A stretch of 64,000 nt of DNA from NCBI GenBank assembly GCA_963575745.1, contig CAUYUJ010010469.1, positions 324,804 through 388,803 on the forward strand, written 5' to 3'. Made by a program: the position numbers and the translations under genes. The notes under the pieces were generated by a model, which saw nothing but the letters and a program-made list of their open reading frames with translations, made no database searches and was not told the origin of the DNA. The first letter of the stretch is position 1; each line of letters starts with the position of its first letter. Positions 10,891 to 20,472 of the stretch are shown here, piece after piece. Source of the stretch: Prorocentrum cordatum. Taxonomy: Eukaryota; Sar; Dinophyceae; Prorocentrales; Prorocentraceae.

Positions 10891-10952
10891 CTCATGCATT
10901 CATTTGAGGGCGGTGTTGACAAGGACCGGGGCGGGTAAAGTAAACCACGGGT

Positions 10953-11312
10953 CAGGGCCTGGTCCGGGCCGGGTCCGGGCCGGGACGCCGGGTCCGGGCC
11001 GGGTCCAGGCCGGGTCCGGGTCTGGGCTGGGTCCGGGCCGGGCCGGGTCCGGGTCCGGGCCGGGTCCGGGCCGGGTCCTGCGGCCGGGTCCGGGCCGGGT
11101 CCGGGCCGGGTCCGGGTCTGGGCCGGGTCAGGGCCGGGTCCGGGCCGGGTCCGGTCCGGGTCCCGGCCGGGTCCGGGCCGGGTCTGGGTCCGGGCCGTGT
11201 CTGGGCCGGGTCCGGGCCGAGTCCGGGCCGGGTCCTGGCCGGGTCCGGGCCGGGTCTGGGTTTGGGCCGGTTCCGGGCCGGCTCTGGGCCGGGTCCAGGT
11301 CCGGGCCCTGGA
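10953..11312 (+). repeat. GGGTCCGGGCC minisatellite
   Basis: About 360 bases of an 11-bp unit, GGGTCCGGGCC, with 5- to 17-bp variants. It is very G-rich on the plus strand and could form secondary structure. No coding content. Confidence 0.9.
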
Positions 11313-11575
11313 AGACACGGCTAAGATTTTTAGCCGCGTTTAGCCGGGACGTTGCTCTCGCCTGAGCGCGGTGCGAAAATGTTTAGAATGAAAAGTTCTA
11401 ACCGGGTTTAGCCGCGCATGCTTCTCGCTGAGGCGTGGCTTACGAATGGCTAAACATGTCTAAAACATGTTACATGTCTAAAAAATGTCGTGCCTAAAAA
11501 CATCGTGTCTAAACATTGCTATTCGTGGCTAAAATCGATGTATTGCCGTTGATATTTCGTGGCTAGCCGCGACCC
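11313..11575 (+). repeat. TTTAGCC/GGCTAAA motif cluster, left copy
   Basis: Short words related to GTGGCTAAACATGTCTAAA recur every 20-40 bases. The same words occur in reverse complement (TTTAGCCACG, TTTAGACATG) at 16640-16830. Confidence 0.6.
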
Positions 11576-11579
11576 AGAC

Positions 11580-11845
11580 GAGGGAAACGCTAAACATCGT
11601 TGCACGCACGATCAAGCAAGTTGCCCCACAGAAGACACACCCGCATCGCGCCAGGAGGAGGAAGCGGAGGAGGGGGACGGAGAAGGAGCAAGAAGAGGAA
11701 GAGGGTGCGGGAGGAAATTGGACACGATGATGTCGAGCGTAACGACTACGACGACGATGGAGAGGAATACGACGAATACGAAAACCAATGCGACGACGAC
11801 GACGGCGGCGGCGAGGACGACGACGAGGATGGTTCCTTGAGGCTT
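11580..11845 (+). other. Purine-rich linker, no gene
   Basis: GAGGAG- and GACGAC-rich sequence with open frames on both strands. I see no domain. Confidence 0.5.
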
Positions 11846-12200
11846 CAAAATGACTCCAAGATTGCCCAAGAGGTGCCCAGGAAGGCCCCAACACGGCCCC
11901 AATAACGCCCAAGACCGCCCCAAAAACGCCCCAATAGGGCGCCAAGAAGCAAATGTCGGGCTCGTGAGGGGGAGGGGAAACCGCGACCCCCCCCCTCTGA
12001 TGATCGATGGCCTCCAAGATGGCCCCATGCTCCGAAGAAGGCCCCAACAGGGCCCCAAGAGAGCCCCAATAAGGTCCCAAGAGAACCCCAAGAGGGCCCA
12101 AGAGGCTTCCAAACTGGCCTGCAGAGGACCCCCCGATGGCCCCAAGAAGCCTCCAACACAATCCCTTAGCGAAAGACTTGCAAAGACCTCGGTGGTTGAC
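11845..12200 (-). repeat. CTTGGGGCC-type array, reverse orientation
   Basis: The plus strand shows the complementary words CCCCAAGA, GGCCCCAA and CCAAGAGG. Same family as the arrays at 36.5-38.0, 44.4-45.3 and 55.9-56.8 kb. Confidence 0.7.
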
Positions 12201-12202
12201 TC

Positions 12203-12375
12203 CTGACGTCGTCGTCGTCGTAGCAGTCGCCGCCGCCGCGTCGGCCGCCGCCGCCAGCGCCGTCGTCGTCTTCGTCGTCGTCTTCGTCATCGTTCTTGCT
12301 GTTGTTCGTCTTATTGTTCTCTTTCGTTTTACGATTATTAGTATTATTATTAGTATTAGTATTAGTATTAGTATT
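12203..12375 (+). repeat. GTC/GCC and TTAGTA microsatellites
   Basis: GTC and GCC triplets run to about 12300, and ATTAGT hexamers lie at about 12335-12375. Confidence 0.85.
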
Positions 12376-12408
12376 CGTCGTAGTGTCTTTGTTCGTCCAC
12401 ATATGTTA

Positions 12409-12448
12409 CTAGAACCACGCGCGCGCTTCGCGCGCGCTTAGGTTCTAG
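12409..12448. other. Perfect GC-rich hairpin
   Basis: CTAGAACC (12409-12416) pairs with GGTTCTAG (12441-12448). The inner arms are alternating GC, GCGCGCGC on each side of TTC. It would extrude as a stable cruciform or fold as an RNA stem-loop. No adjoining gene suggests a terminator role. Confidence 0.7.
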
Positions 12449-12512
12449 CGCAGACGCTGGCGACTGCAATGTCGAATGGTCTTGTCATCGATTCTTTCGT
12501 CCCCCTCTCATT

Positions 12513-12566
12513 GGCCTCCTCCTCCTCCTCCTCCTCCTCCTCCTCCTCCTCCTCCTCCTCCTCTCC
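12513..12566 (+). repeat. (TCC)n microsatellite
   Basis: About 50 bases of pure TCC/CTC triplets. Confidence 0.95.
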
Positions 12567-12659
12567 GTGGCAGCGGCAAAGCACTCGTTCCCCCTTCCCC
12601 CCTCCCCCACTCGCCGGAACGCACTGGAATGATCACGCGCTGCAGTTTCCCATGCCGAC

Positions 12660-13440
12660 GTCCTCGGACGTGGGCGCCCTGCCACGAGCGCGTTCCAGCA
12701 AGATGCTCCCGGAACGCGCTGAAAAGATATTGCCACATCTCGGGGGCGCTCCCGGCACCGCTCCCCCAGCCTTTCCAGGGAGCGTCCACAGCGCTCCAGG
12801 AGGGCCCAAGACGCCCCCCAGGAGCCCCCAGAATGCGAAAGGATGGCCCAAGACGCTCCCGAGCAGCACAAGTCAGCCTTCGGACGGCTCTCGAGGCTCC
12901 CAGGTGGCCTCCAAGAGACCCCAAGAAGTCTGATAAGTATCACGGTACGGCCCGAAGAGGCCAAAGTCGTATATGTTCAATGGTCTTTTCAATTTTTTTG
13001 GCTTCTCGCGTTTTCGAGCTTCCAACGGTCCAAGAGCGCCGAAGAGTCTCCCAAGACCGGCCCAAGACCACACAAGAGACCCGCAGGACGGCCCCAAGAC
13101 GGGCCAAGAAGGCTTCAAGACTGCCGAAGAGGCGCCCAGCACAGCCCCAGATCACCCCAGAACAGGCCCAAGATGGGCCCAAGAGCAGGAGCAGGAGGCT
13201 TCCAGAGACCTCCGAAAGGCCTCTGGGACTTCCCAGAGGCCCCCAACACACCCCCCATCCTTGAGAGGCCCCAAAGAGACCCCGACGAGGCTCGAAGAAC
13301 AGCCCAGGAGAGCTGCGAGAGCCGTCCCGAGAGAGCCCAAAGAGGGCCTGGGAGGCCCCCCAAAAGGCTCCCACGAGGCCTCCAAGAGGCCCCCAAGAAG
13401 CTCCCAGGAGGCCCCACGAGTGCCCCAAGAGGCTCCCAAG
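12660..13440 (-). repeat. CTTGGGGCC-type array, reverse orientation
   Basis: Words such as CCCAAGAC, GGCCCCAAGA and GAGGCCCC dominate. A non-array block at about 12955-13040 (GTCGTATATGTTCAATGG and a gene-like GCGAGAAGC word on the minus strand) corresponds to the module that separates arrays at 36.84, 37.43, 44.74 and 56.10 kb. Followed by TCC/ATCC triplets to 13507. Confidence 0.65.
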
Positions 13441-13739
13441 ATGCCGCCTCCTCCTCCTCCTCCTCCTCATCCTCCTCATCCTCCTCATCCTCCTCATCCT
13501 CCTCTTTCGGCATCCCCTCGAAAGCGTTTTTTCCATATTCTCGCGTGGCAGAGTGCTCAGGTGGGACAACAGCGGGTGGACCACAGCTCTCAATCCCGAA
13601 AGCTCGATAGATCCCGCGGCCCACCACAGATTTGCTTACGAATTTACCTTTTCTCTGGGATGCAAAAAACAATCGGACAAGGTCTGATTATTGTTATGTG
13701 GTCACGTGGCTTCCAGGAGCTCCGCCGTGGAGGGCGCTT

Positions 13740-13885
13740 CATCAACATCATCGTCATATCACCATCATCATCAACATCCTCATCCTCATCATCATCATCA
13801 TCATCAGCATCGTCATTAGCAGCGTCACCACCATCATCATCACCATCATCACCATCATCGTCATCATCATATTCCTTCCTCTCCT
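13740..13885 (+). repeat. ATC-rich microsatellite
   Basis: Imperfect ATC, CATCAC and GTCATC triplets. Confidence 0.85.
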
Positions 13886-13910
13886 GATCCTCCCTTTCAT
13901 CCTCCCCCCA

Positions 13911-14016
13911 GTGTTCCCCCGAGAATTTCCACAATGGCTGGGGGGACGCGTAATCCGATAGCGTTCCCCCCAGAATTTCCACAGCGGCTGGGGGGGACGC
14001 ATTATCCGATAGCTTG
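13911..14016 (+). repeat. 53-bp tandem duplication
   Basis: GTGTTCCCCCGAGAATTTCC to ATCCGATAGC is repeated immediately with small changes (AATGG to AGCGG, one extra G). Confidence 0.75.
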
Positions 14017-14364
14017 GCCAAGCCAGGGTCCAACGTTTGGCCACAGAGGCGTTCCCCAACAAGCAGGGGGGCGGCGGTGGTTGGCTGTGTGCGTCTTCGA
14101 TGATGATGTTGATGATGATATGATGCTGTCGTGTGGCGGTGACGATTGGGAAAGGTGAAGCCGCTCCCGCTTCGGACATCGAAGGGCAGCGTGTCCATGT
14201 TATCGCTGGCAAAGAATATAAGAGACGATAACATCGAATGGATGGGTGCGCCTGTGTTTTCTCCAAGGTCCGCGTGGAATGGATGAAAAACCAAGGCCGC
14301 AACCATGTGTGCAGCGAGCGGCACCGAAGCGGAAACGCCACCATGTTCGCGCGCCGTGCCGACA

Positions 14365-15124
14365 TCAGGCGGCGTTCTTCAAGATGTCCCCCAGAAGGGA
14401 GGTCTTGCTCATGAAGTTTGCCAAGTCGAAGTCCGACGACGGCACCCGAGCATCATTTGCATTCTTCATCTTCTTTGTGCCTTTTGGCGTGAGGCCCAAG
14501 CGTGATTGGAGCTCCTGGTAAACAGCGTCTTTGTGTTCGGCAGGCACCTGGTGCATTTGCACCGCGGAACCTCCGTGTTGGAGCGTTCCGAAGCCAGCGG
14601 CGACGGCGAACCGAATCATCAGGCGCATGGAACTCTCGATGACCTCTGGGGTTGCCCCAGCGAGCGAGGACTTGTTCTTGGCAGCCGCGTGCGGGTTCTG
14701 AGCGTTGTTCAGGATAGACACTAGGATCTTCTTCTTGAGCCCAGGCTCCTCTTCGAAACTGTCCTCCGCCAGCGGGACCTCAGTGCGCATCCTTCTGCGA
14801 GAGCCTCCAGCTCCTGCTGCTGCCTCGTCTGCGGCCGGGGGCGCGGCTTGCGCGAACCCCGACGCTGTCGCGGCCGAAGCGCCCAGCTGGCTCGGCGGGC
14901 CCACGGGCGGAGGGGCGCCCACCTGCGACGCCGGCACGCTCTGGCCGCGCACCTCGGCGACGAAAGGGGCCTCCAGAGCGCGGCGCTGGTCGAGATCCAC
15001 CGGCTTGCCGTCGAGCATGTCCTTCAAGCCCTGGCAGGTCTGATCGGCCGCGCCTTGGCCCCCCTCCTCGCGCGCGCCCGCAGCGTCCTCGGGCACCAAC
15101 TCGCGCAGGTCGCGGAGGACGACG
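14365..15124 (-). CDS. Unrecognised protein, terminal exon with 3' splice site
   Basis: The minus-strand frame is open from an apparent acceptor (TTTTCTCCTCAG, AG at 15125-15126) to a TGA at 14365-14367, about 252 residues. It starts near VVLRDLRELVPEDAAGAREE, has a Pro/Ala/Gly-rich middle, an acidic/basic segment (EDSFEEEPGLKKKI) and a helical end with ILNNAQNPHAAAKNK, MRLMIRFAVAAGFG, AVYQELQSRLGL and FDLANFMSKTSL. Composition and codon use look like a real protein, unlike the repeat-derived frames nearby. No start codon is needed if it is an internal or last exon; upstream of the acceptor there are stops and then the 13-bp array, which would lie in the intron. I do not recognise the family. 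Low similarity to transposon proteins is possible but unproven. Confidence 0.55.
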
Positions 15125-15219
15125 CTGAGGAGAAAACTCGGGTGTTCTCACGACTAGAAAAACTGAAACACGACAAGAGAAAACTGAAACACGACAAGGC
15201 ACGGCTTATTCACGACAAG

Positions 15220-15805
15220 CACTTTCGGCGCCCACTTTCGCCGCCCATTTTCGCCGCCCACTTTCGCCGCCCACTTTCGCCGCCCACTTTCGCCGCCCAC
15301 TTTCGCCGCCCACTTTCGGCGGCCACTATCGCCGCCCACTTTCGCCGCCCGCTTTCGCCGCCCACTTTCGCCGCCCACTTTCGCCGCCCACTTTCGCCGC
15401 CCACTTTCGGCGCCCACTATCGCCGCCCACTTTCGCCGCCCACTTTCGCCGCCCACTTTCGCCGCCCACTTTCGCCGCCCACTTTCGCCGCCCACTTTCG
15501 CCGCCCACTTTCGCCGCCCACTTTCGCCGCCCACTTTCGCCGCCCACTTTCGCCGCCCACTTTCGGCGCCCACTTTCGCCGCCCACTTTCGGCGCCCACT
15601 TTCGCCGCCCACTTTCGCCGCCCACTTTCGCCGCCCACTTTCGCCGCCCACTTTCGCCGCCCACTTTCGCCGCCCACTTTCGCCGCCCACTTTCGCCGCC
15701 GCCCACTTTCGGCGCCCACTTTCGCCGAAAGTGGGCGGCGAAAGTGGGCGGCGAAAGATGGCGCCGAAAGTGGGCGCCGAAAGTGGGCGGCGAAAGTGGG
15801 CGCTG
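15220..15805. repeat. 13-bp CGCCGCCCACTTT array with orientation flip
   Basis: About 38 copies of a 13-bp unit (CGCCGCCCACTTT, some GGCGCCCACTTT) run on the plus strand to about 15724, then switch abruptly to the reverse complement (CGAAAGTGGGCGG) for six or so copies. The array is enclosed by a perfect 13-base inverted repeat, ATTCACGACAAGC at 15208-15220 and its complement at 15816-15828. CACGACAAG words also recur outside it. Confidence 0.9.
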
Positions 15806-15889
15806 AACGTGGCTTGCTTGTCGTGAATATGTTTCTTCCTTGTCGTGAAGCTGCTTGTCTCGAAACCATCCCGGCCATTTCAGCCTCAC

Positions 15890-16137
15890 CTTGTCTCAGC
15901 TTCGGCTTGCCTCGGCCTCGTCCTCAGCCTCAGCCTCAGTCTCAGTCTCAGCCTCAGCCTGTCTCGGCCTGAGCCTGCCTCGGCCTCAGCCTCAGCCTGC
16001 CTCAGCCTCAGCCTCAGCCTGTCTCAGCCTCAGCCTGCCTCGACATCAGCCTCAGCCTCAGCCTCAGCCTGCCTCGGCTTGCCACGGCCTCAGCCTCAGC
16101 CTGCCAAGGCCTCAGCCTCGGCCTCAGCCTGCCTCAG
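15890..16137 (+). repeat. CAGCCT/CAGCCTGC minisatellite
   Basis: Units CCTCAG and CCTGCCTCAG alternate. The same minisatellite fills much of 50.55-51.16 and 52.13-53.11 kb. Confidence 0.9.
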
Positions 16138-16164
16138 AGTGGCGATCCGGAGAGTCAAGACGAG

Positions 16165-16490
16165 GTCCAATCCAGAATTCCGGATTCTGGATTCCGGATT
16201 GGACTTCTGAGTCCATAATCCAGAGCCCAGAATTCCGGTTTTAGGATTCCGGATTCCGACTTGGACTTCGGAATCCAGAACACAGAATCCCGGATTCCGG
16301 ATTCCGGATTCCGGATTGGGCTTCGGATGTCAGAATCCAGAATTCCGGATTCTGGATTCCGGATTCCGGATTGGACCTTTGAGTCCAGGATCCGGAATTC
16401 CGGGTTCCGGGTTCCGGATTCCGGATTCCGGATTCCGGATTCGGCCTTGGAATCCAGAATACAGAATTCCGGATTCCGGATTGGATTTCT
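16165..16490. repeat. Self-complementary TCCGGAT / CCAGAAT minisatellite
   Basis: Words ATTCCGGATT, GGAATCC, CCAGAATTCCGG and GGACTT recur. Because TCCGGA and GAATTC are palindromic, the whole 320-bp block can pair with itself on either strand. Confidence 0.85.
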
Positions 16491-16629
16491 TTTGGAAGAC
16501 AAAGCCTCGTGGCTATTGTTTGGCCGCTTTGGTGTGGAACTGTCAACGATTTTCAAGAGTCTGGTCGTGTAAATTTCCATGTCCCGCGCATCATATGTTT
16601 TTTCAATGTTTCGTCGGCGTTACGATGGG

Positions 16630-16835
16630 CACGGTGTATATTTTAATCGTTTAGACATGTTTAATCACTTTTAGCCACGGAATTAAACATGTTTAGCCAC
16701 GAATGCCCACAAAATAACCAGGGCATGATTTTGGGCCACGTTTCACCATATTTAGCCACGTACAGCCATGTTTAGCCACGGGCACCAGAGAGCGGCTTGC
16801 ATGCCAAAATTCTAGCCACGTTTAAACATTAAATA
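16630..16835 (-). repeat. TTTAGCC/GGCTAAA motif cluster, right copy in inverse orientation
   Basis: Repeated TTTAGCCACG and ACATGTTTAA words are the reverse complement of the cluster at 11313-11575. Confidence 0.6.
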
Positions 16836-17018
16836 AACACGCGCGTTTTCTAATCCGAATATGTGCGAATGACGGTGTGGAAGTTCTAAGCTGTGTAACA
16901 CAGATGAGGGTTATCCATTACCTTTGGAAGGAGGAAGAGGAAGACGGAGGAGCAGGCAGAGGATGAGCAGGAGGAGGTACGGAGGGAGAGACGAGGAGGA
17001 AGCGGATGAGGGGGGAGA

Positions 17019-17760
17019 GATGAGGACGCTGGTCGCGCGGGCATGTCGGACGAGCAGAGGTGGCTGCACCTGTACGTCGTGTTCTCCCGCGCCACGCGCA
17101 TGCGGAACATGCTGATCCTGCGGCCGCCCACGCGAGAATTCCTGGAGCACGGGCCGCCGGCGTCCGTGCGGAAAGCGTTCCAGAAGTTTGACGAGATAGC
17201 GGGGAACTCCAGAAACGAGGCGGAGCAGCTCGCAGCACGGCTGGGCTTCGCGCTGCCCCCCGCTTGAGCGCGGCCGCGCCCGCGTCAAGGCCCGCGGGGT
17301 TGCCCCCAACGGCCCGGCCCGCGGGCTTGTCCCGACGGCCCGCCCCCGCCCGCCCCCGCGCCCCGGCGGCCCGCGAGATTGTCCCGAAGGCGTGGCTCAC
17401 GGGATTGTCCCGGATGTTTCGCGATCCAGCCGTCGGCGAACGGGCGCGCGCTTGCCGAGGCCGCGACGGCGCCGCGGAAAATCTACCTGTTTGAATGGGC
17501 CGGGGGGAGGGGAGGCGCGCGTGAACAAGAGGCAGGAGGAGGATGAGGAGGGGGAAGGGGTGGGGGGAGGACGATGATGAAGAGGAGGTGGAGAAGGAGG
17601 AGGAGGAGGAGGAGGAGGAGAATAACGAGAATTATATATTTAGGAAGAGGAAGAGAGTGCAGAGCACAGGGCGAGAAAAGGGTGTCCGCCAGGGCGAGGA
17701 GGAAATGGTTGAGGGCAAGCTGAACATATTGTTATGCGGGGTCTCACCGTCGAAGTAGTT
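17019..17760 (+). repeat. Duplicated helicase-tail unit, copy A
   Basis: Sequence from GATGAGGACGCTGG to TCTCACCGTCGAAGTA matches copy B at 33379-34085 over both the coding part and the non-coding 3' part, including a GCGATC(C/T)AGCCGTCGGC block near 17420, GAGGCAGGAGGA near 17530 and GTCCGCCAGGG near 17685. A GGA-rich stretch lies between these blocks in each copy. Confidence 0.75.
17041..17267 (+). pseudogene. C-terminal fragment of SF1 (Pif1/RecD-like) helicase, copy A
   Basis: Seventy-four residues are open to TGA at 17265-17267. They contain WLHLYVVFSRATRMRNMLI, where Y(V/A)(V/M)FSRAT resembles helicase motif VI of superfamily 1B, and RPPTREFLEHGPP. Upstream of 17019 the helicase sequence stops and GGA-rich DNA begins, so motif V and the core are absent. 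Copy B (33.4 kb) retains motif V. The family call rests on copy B. The fragment could be a terminal exon preceded by a microsatellite-filled intron rather than a pseudogene. Confidence 0.5.
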
Positions 17761-18000
17761 GGAGGAACCTTGGCAGCGTCGTGGGCTGTCTTGAAACCAT
17801 CACGGGGCGACTGGGTGCCATCTGGAATCGCTTACGGAAGCAGGTGGGCCATTTCGAAGCCGACGGAGGCCGTCCGGACCCCTCCCCTTCCCCTCCAAAC
17901 CGGCTGGACGGAAGCCCCTTGGGAAGGGTTTGGGGAGGGGCAGCAGCCGCACACGCCGTAGACCCCCCTATGTGGCGGCGGATGACGGACAATGGATGGT
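17760..18000. other. No supported gene
   Basis: Mixed GC-rich sequence with weak resemblance to the CTTGGGGCC-type words at its start. No domain. Confidence 0.5.
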
Positions 18001-18007
18001 AATGGAA

Positions 18008-18362
18008 GCAGGGAGGAGGAAGAGGAGGAGGAGGAGGAGGAGGAGGAGGAGGAGGAAAACGAGGAGGAAGACGAGGAGGAAGACGAGGAGGAAGAGAAGG
18101 ACGAGGAGGAGGAGGAGGAATAGCAAACACACAAAAAATGTAAAAGGAGGAGGAGGAGGAGGAGGAGGAGGAGAGACGGACTGAAAATAGGGAGGGGAGG
18201 AATGGGGGCATCGCCGCCGCTCCTTCGATCTCGGCGTGGGCGTGCGCGCCAGCGCGCACTTTGGGAGAAAGGGGAAGGGGGAGCGAGGAGGGCGATCGAG
18301 AAGGGGGAGGAGGGATCGAGGACCCAGGGGTTTGGGAGGAGGGAGGAGGGAGGAGGAGGATC
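18008..18362 (+). repeat. (GGA/GAG)n purine tracts
   Basis: GGA triplets at about 18010-18120, 18145-18177 and, less pure, 18280-18362, with short unique spacers. Confidence 0.9.
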
Positions 18363-19025
18363 CCGCCACATCGGGCCTCACCCAGCACAGAATGCAGCGC
18401 ATGGATTGTATTATGAGCGGTGATCGATCGCGAATGCAGTGCGTGTCAATTCCACGAGGATGTGCGTGTGTGTGCGTGTGTGTTACACTGTCCGCTTTCG
18501 TCAGTGTGAGAGTTTTTGTCGATGCCGGACCATGCTTAACTCTAATGTTGGCGGGCTCTTCTACGGTTTCCTTGTCCTCTGCCCCTGGGGAAGTGGCCGT
18601 GTTATGACTTCACACCAGCCAAGCCAGCGTGGCGCGAGCTGAAAGTCGGTGACGCATTCACGCCAGCCAGATTTGTAATGCTCTTGCTGTCCCCGCATAT
18701 CCTCTGTACAGGACCGCATAGAGCTCAGAAGACAAAACCGCGAGCTCCAGAAGCGGAGGATCTCGGAGGCCAGCTTGCGAAGTCAAGTGTGGGGCACCGC
18801 CCATGCAGTGTCAGGGCGTGCGGGAATAGGATATTTGGCTCTCTGAAGGAGTTGCCCCCTGGAGCGACAGGCAATTGCGAGGGTGGATGGGGACGGCGCG
18901 TGTGGTTGAGGTAGATGGGCCACGCATGTACCGGTCCGTCTCGAACTTGCCCGACTGATCAATTTAAGCGTGTGGCATGAAGGGGAAGGACGATGAAGGA
19001 TGGGCGGAAGCTGAAGTTGATAATG
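18363..19025. other. Unique sequence, no supported gene
   Basis: Short frames only. A GTGTGTGCGTGTGTG run lies at about 18464-18483. I see no domain, RNA or element. Confidence 0.5.
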
Positions 19026-19027
19026 CT

Positions 19028-19576
19028 AATGATGATGAGGAGGAAGAGGAGGAGGAGGAGGAGGAGGTTGAGGAGGAGGAGGAGGAGGAGCAGGAGGATG
19101 AACGATGTGCAGGAGGGAGGAGGGAAGGCTAGGTCAGCGTCTTGACGGGTCCACCAATGCATACGTTGCCCGAGTACCATCATGCCTTTTCTCTGCGTCG
19201 AGGAACTTCATTATTTCGTTCGTGCTGCACCCACTGTCTCTCTCTCTCTCTCCCTCCCTCTCCCTTCATCCATTTCCTTCTCCCTCTCGCTCGCTTCCCT
19301 CTTCTGTCTCTCTATCTCTCTCGCTCTCTCTGTCTCTCTCGCTCTGTCTCTCTCTCTCTCTCTCCCTCTCTCTTTTTTGGTTATCTCTCTCTCGCGCTCT
19401 CTTTCTCTCTCTCTCTCTCTTTCTTTCTCTGTCTCTCTATATATGTATATATACATATATACATAAATATACACATATATAGATATATGTATGGATGTAT
19501 GTATGCCTGTGTCTATGTGTATATATATATGTATATATAAGTATACACACATCGATACATACTTGCGTATATATTC

Positions 19577-19615
<39 letters not shown>
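19028..19615 (+). repeat. GAG, CT and TA(TG) microsatellites in series
   Basis: GAGGAG at about 19035-19100; CTCTCTCT with CTTT interruptions at 19228-19437; ATATATGTATAT-type repeat at 19438-19615, ending in about 26 bases of pure AT. Confidence 0.95.
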
Positions 19616-19618
<3 letters not shown>

Positions 19619-19714
19619 AAGGGCTTCGCCCCCTGCCGCCGGCCCCCTCTCTCGGAGAATGGGCATCGAAACTTCATGCGAAGCCGAGTCGCAATCAGCA
19701 AAACCAACTGATCA

Positions 19715-19850
19715 CAAGAGGGGTTACCACACCTGGCGATTGGTAAGACGTGTATGGTTTAAGGGCTTGGTTACCACATCTTGCGATGAAAGGGCTGAGG
19801 GAGTTCTCGCAGTTTGGGTTACCACGCCTTGCGATGGATGTGCGTGATGG
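19715..19850 (+). repeat. Three diverged GGTTACCAC units
   Basis: GGTTACCACRYCTTGCGAT-like words occur at about 19721, 19769 and 19817, roughly 48 bases apart. They lead into the half array of 73-bp repeats. Confidence 0.55.
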
Positions 19851-19858
19851 GTTCGAAT

Positions 19859-19932
19859 TTCAGAAATGTGGCAAATCCCCTGTGTTTTTGGACCCTGACC
19901 CTGCGGATCTGCGTAAGGGGTGGCACCGAATT
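19859..19932 (+). repeat. Left-hand 73-bp repeat unit, separated from its array
   Basis: One unit (TCAGAAATGTGGCAAATC to CACCGAATT) lies directly left of the DIRS-like element. The other eight units lie directly right of it (26445-27016). Confidence 0.9.
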
Positions 19933-20023
19933 TCATGGGGGTGCGTGCACATTAATGACTTAGCGGATTTTGGGATGTCGGTCTCATCACCTCAGCGTGC
20001 CACTCAGTAGTCGTCTGGGCTCC
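19933..20023 (+). repeat. Split direct repeat A1
   Basis: Begins TCATGGGGGTGCGTGCAC and ends GTCTGGGCTCC. Identical by eye to A2 at 26189-26279 apart from position. Confidence 0.92.
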
Positions 20024-20037
20024 AGAGTTTTCAGCGC

Positions 20038-20472
20038 ATGCAGGGTGTGACGGGGGCGTTCCTCGCCTTCCTGACCTTCGTGGTGCGGGACCACTTCGCG
20101 CGTCAGCCGCCCTGGGGCGGCAACGACGCCGACTGGTGCCGCTCGGAGACTCTGGCTCCGCCTCCCGCCCCGCCCGTGCGGGACGACGCCGTCTGCTCTG
20201 TGAGCTGGGTCCACCCTGGCATCGTGGAGGAGATCGGGCAGCGGCTCGTCGCCGATCGCTGCGTGTGTGAGGTTCAGTGCAACAGCGGGGCGAGGGACTT
20301 TGCCCTGTTCGCGGGCGGCGTGGGTTTCGTCAGCTTCGGGCAGCTCATCTATTGGGTGACCTTCTGCGGCAAGTGTCACTGCTGTCGACGGGATGGCGCT
20401 CGCGCTGGCGTCGCGGGCCGTGCGTCTCGGGGCCACAGGCGAACGTCTTACGGTGCGGGAGTTCTTGAATGA
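20038..20472 (+). CDS. First ORF of element 2, unknown function
   Basis: ATG at 20038, 144 residues. The N-terminus has a hydrophobic stretch (GAFLAFLTFVV) followed by DHFARQPPWGG, which could be a short membrane or signal-like segment. The middle is Cys-containing (DADWCRSET, VRDDAVCSVSW, RCVCEVQC), and the end (CGKCHCCRR) shares bases with the next frame. It stands where a gag-like protein would be expected. I know no named domain for it. The last 25 residues, after about 20393, are probably out of frame. Confidence 0.4.
   Translation: MQGVTGAFLAFLTFVVRDHFARQPPWGGNDADWCRSETLAPPPAPPVRDDAVCSVSWVHPGIVEEIGQRLVADRCVCEVQCNSGARDFALFAGGVGFVSFGQLIYWVTFCGKCHCCRRDGARAGVAGRASRGHRRTSYGAGVLE

Noticed and set aside
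15220-15722. Possible CRISPR array
   Set aside because: The 13-bp units are contiguous with no variable spacers, and there are no cas genes; the host is eukaryotic.
19851-19866. GGGTTCGAATTTC resembling a tRNA T-arm
   Set aside because: No matching acceptor, D or anticodon arms can be formed around it.
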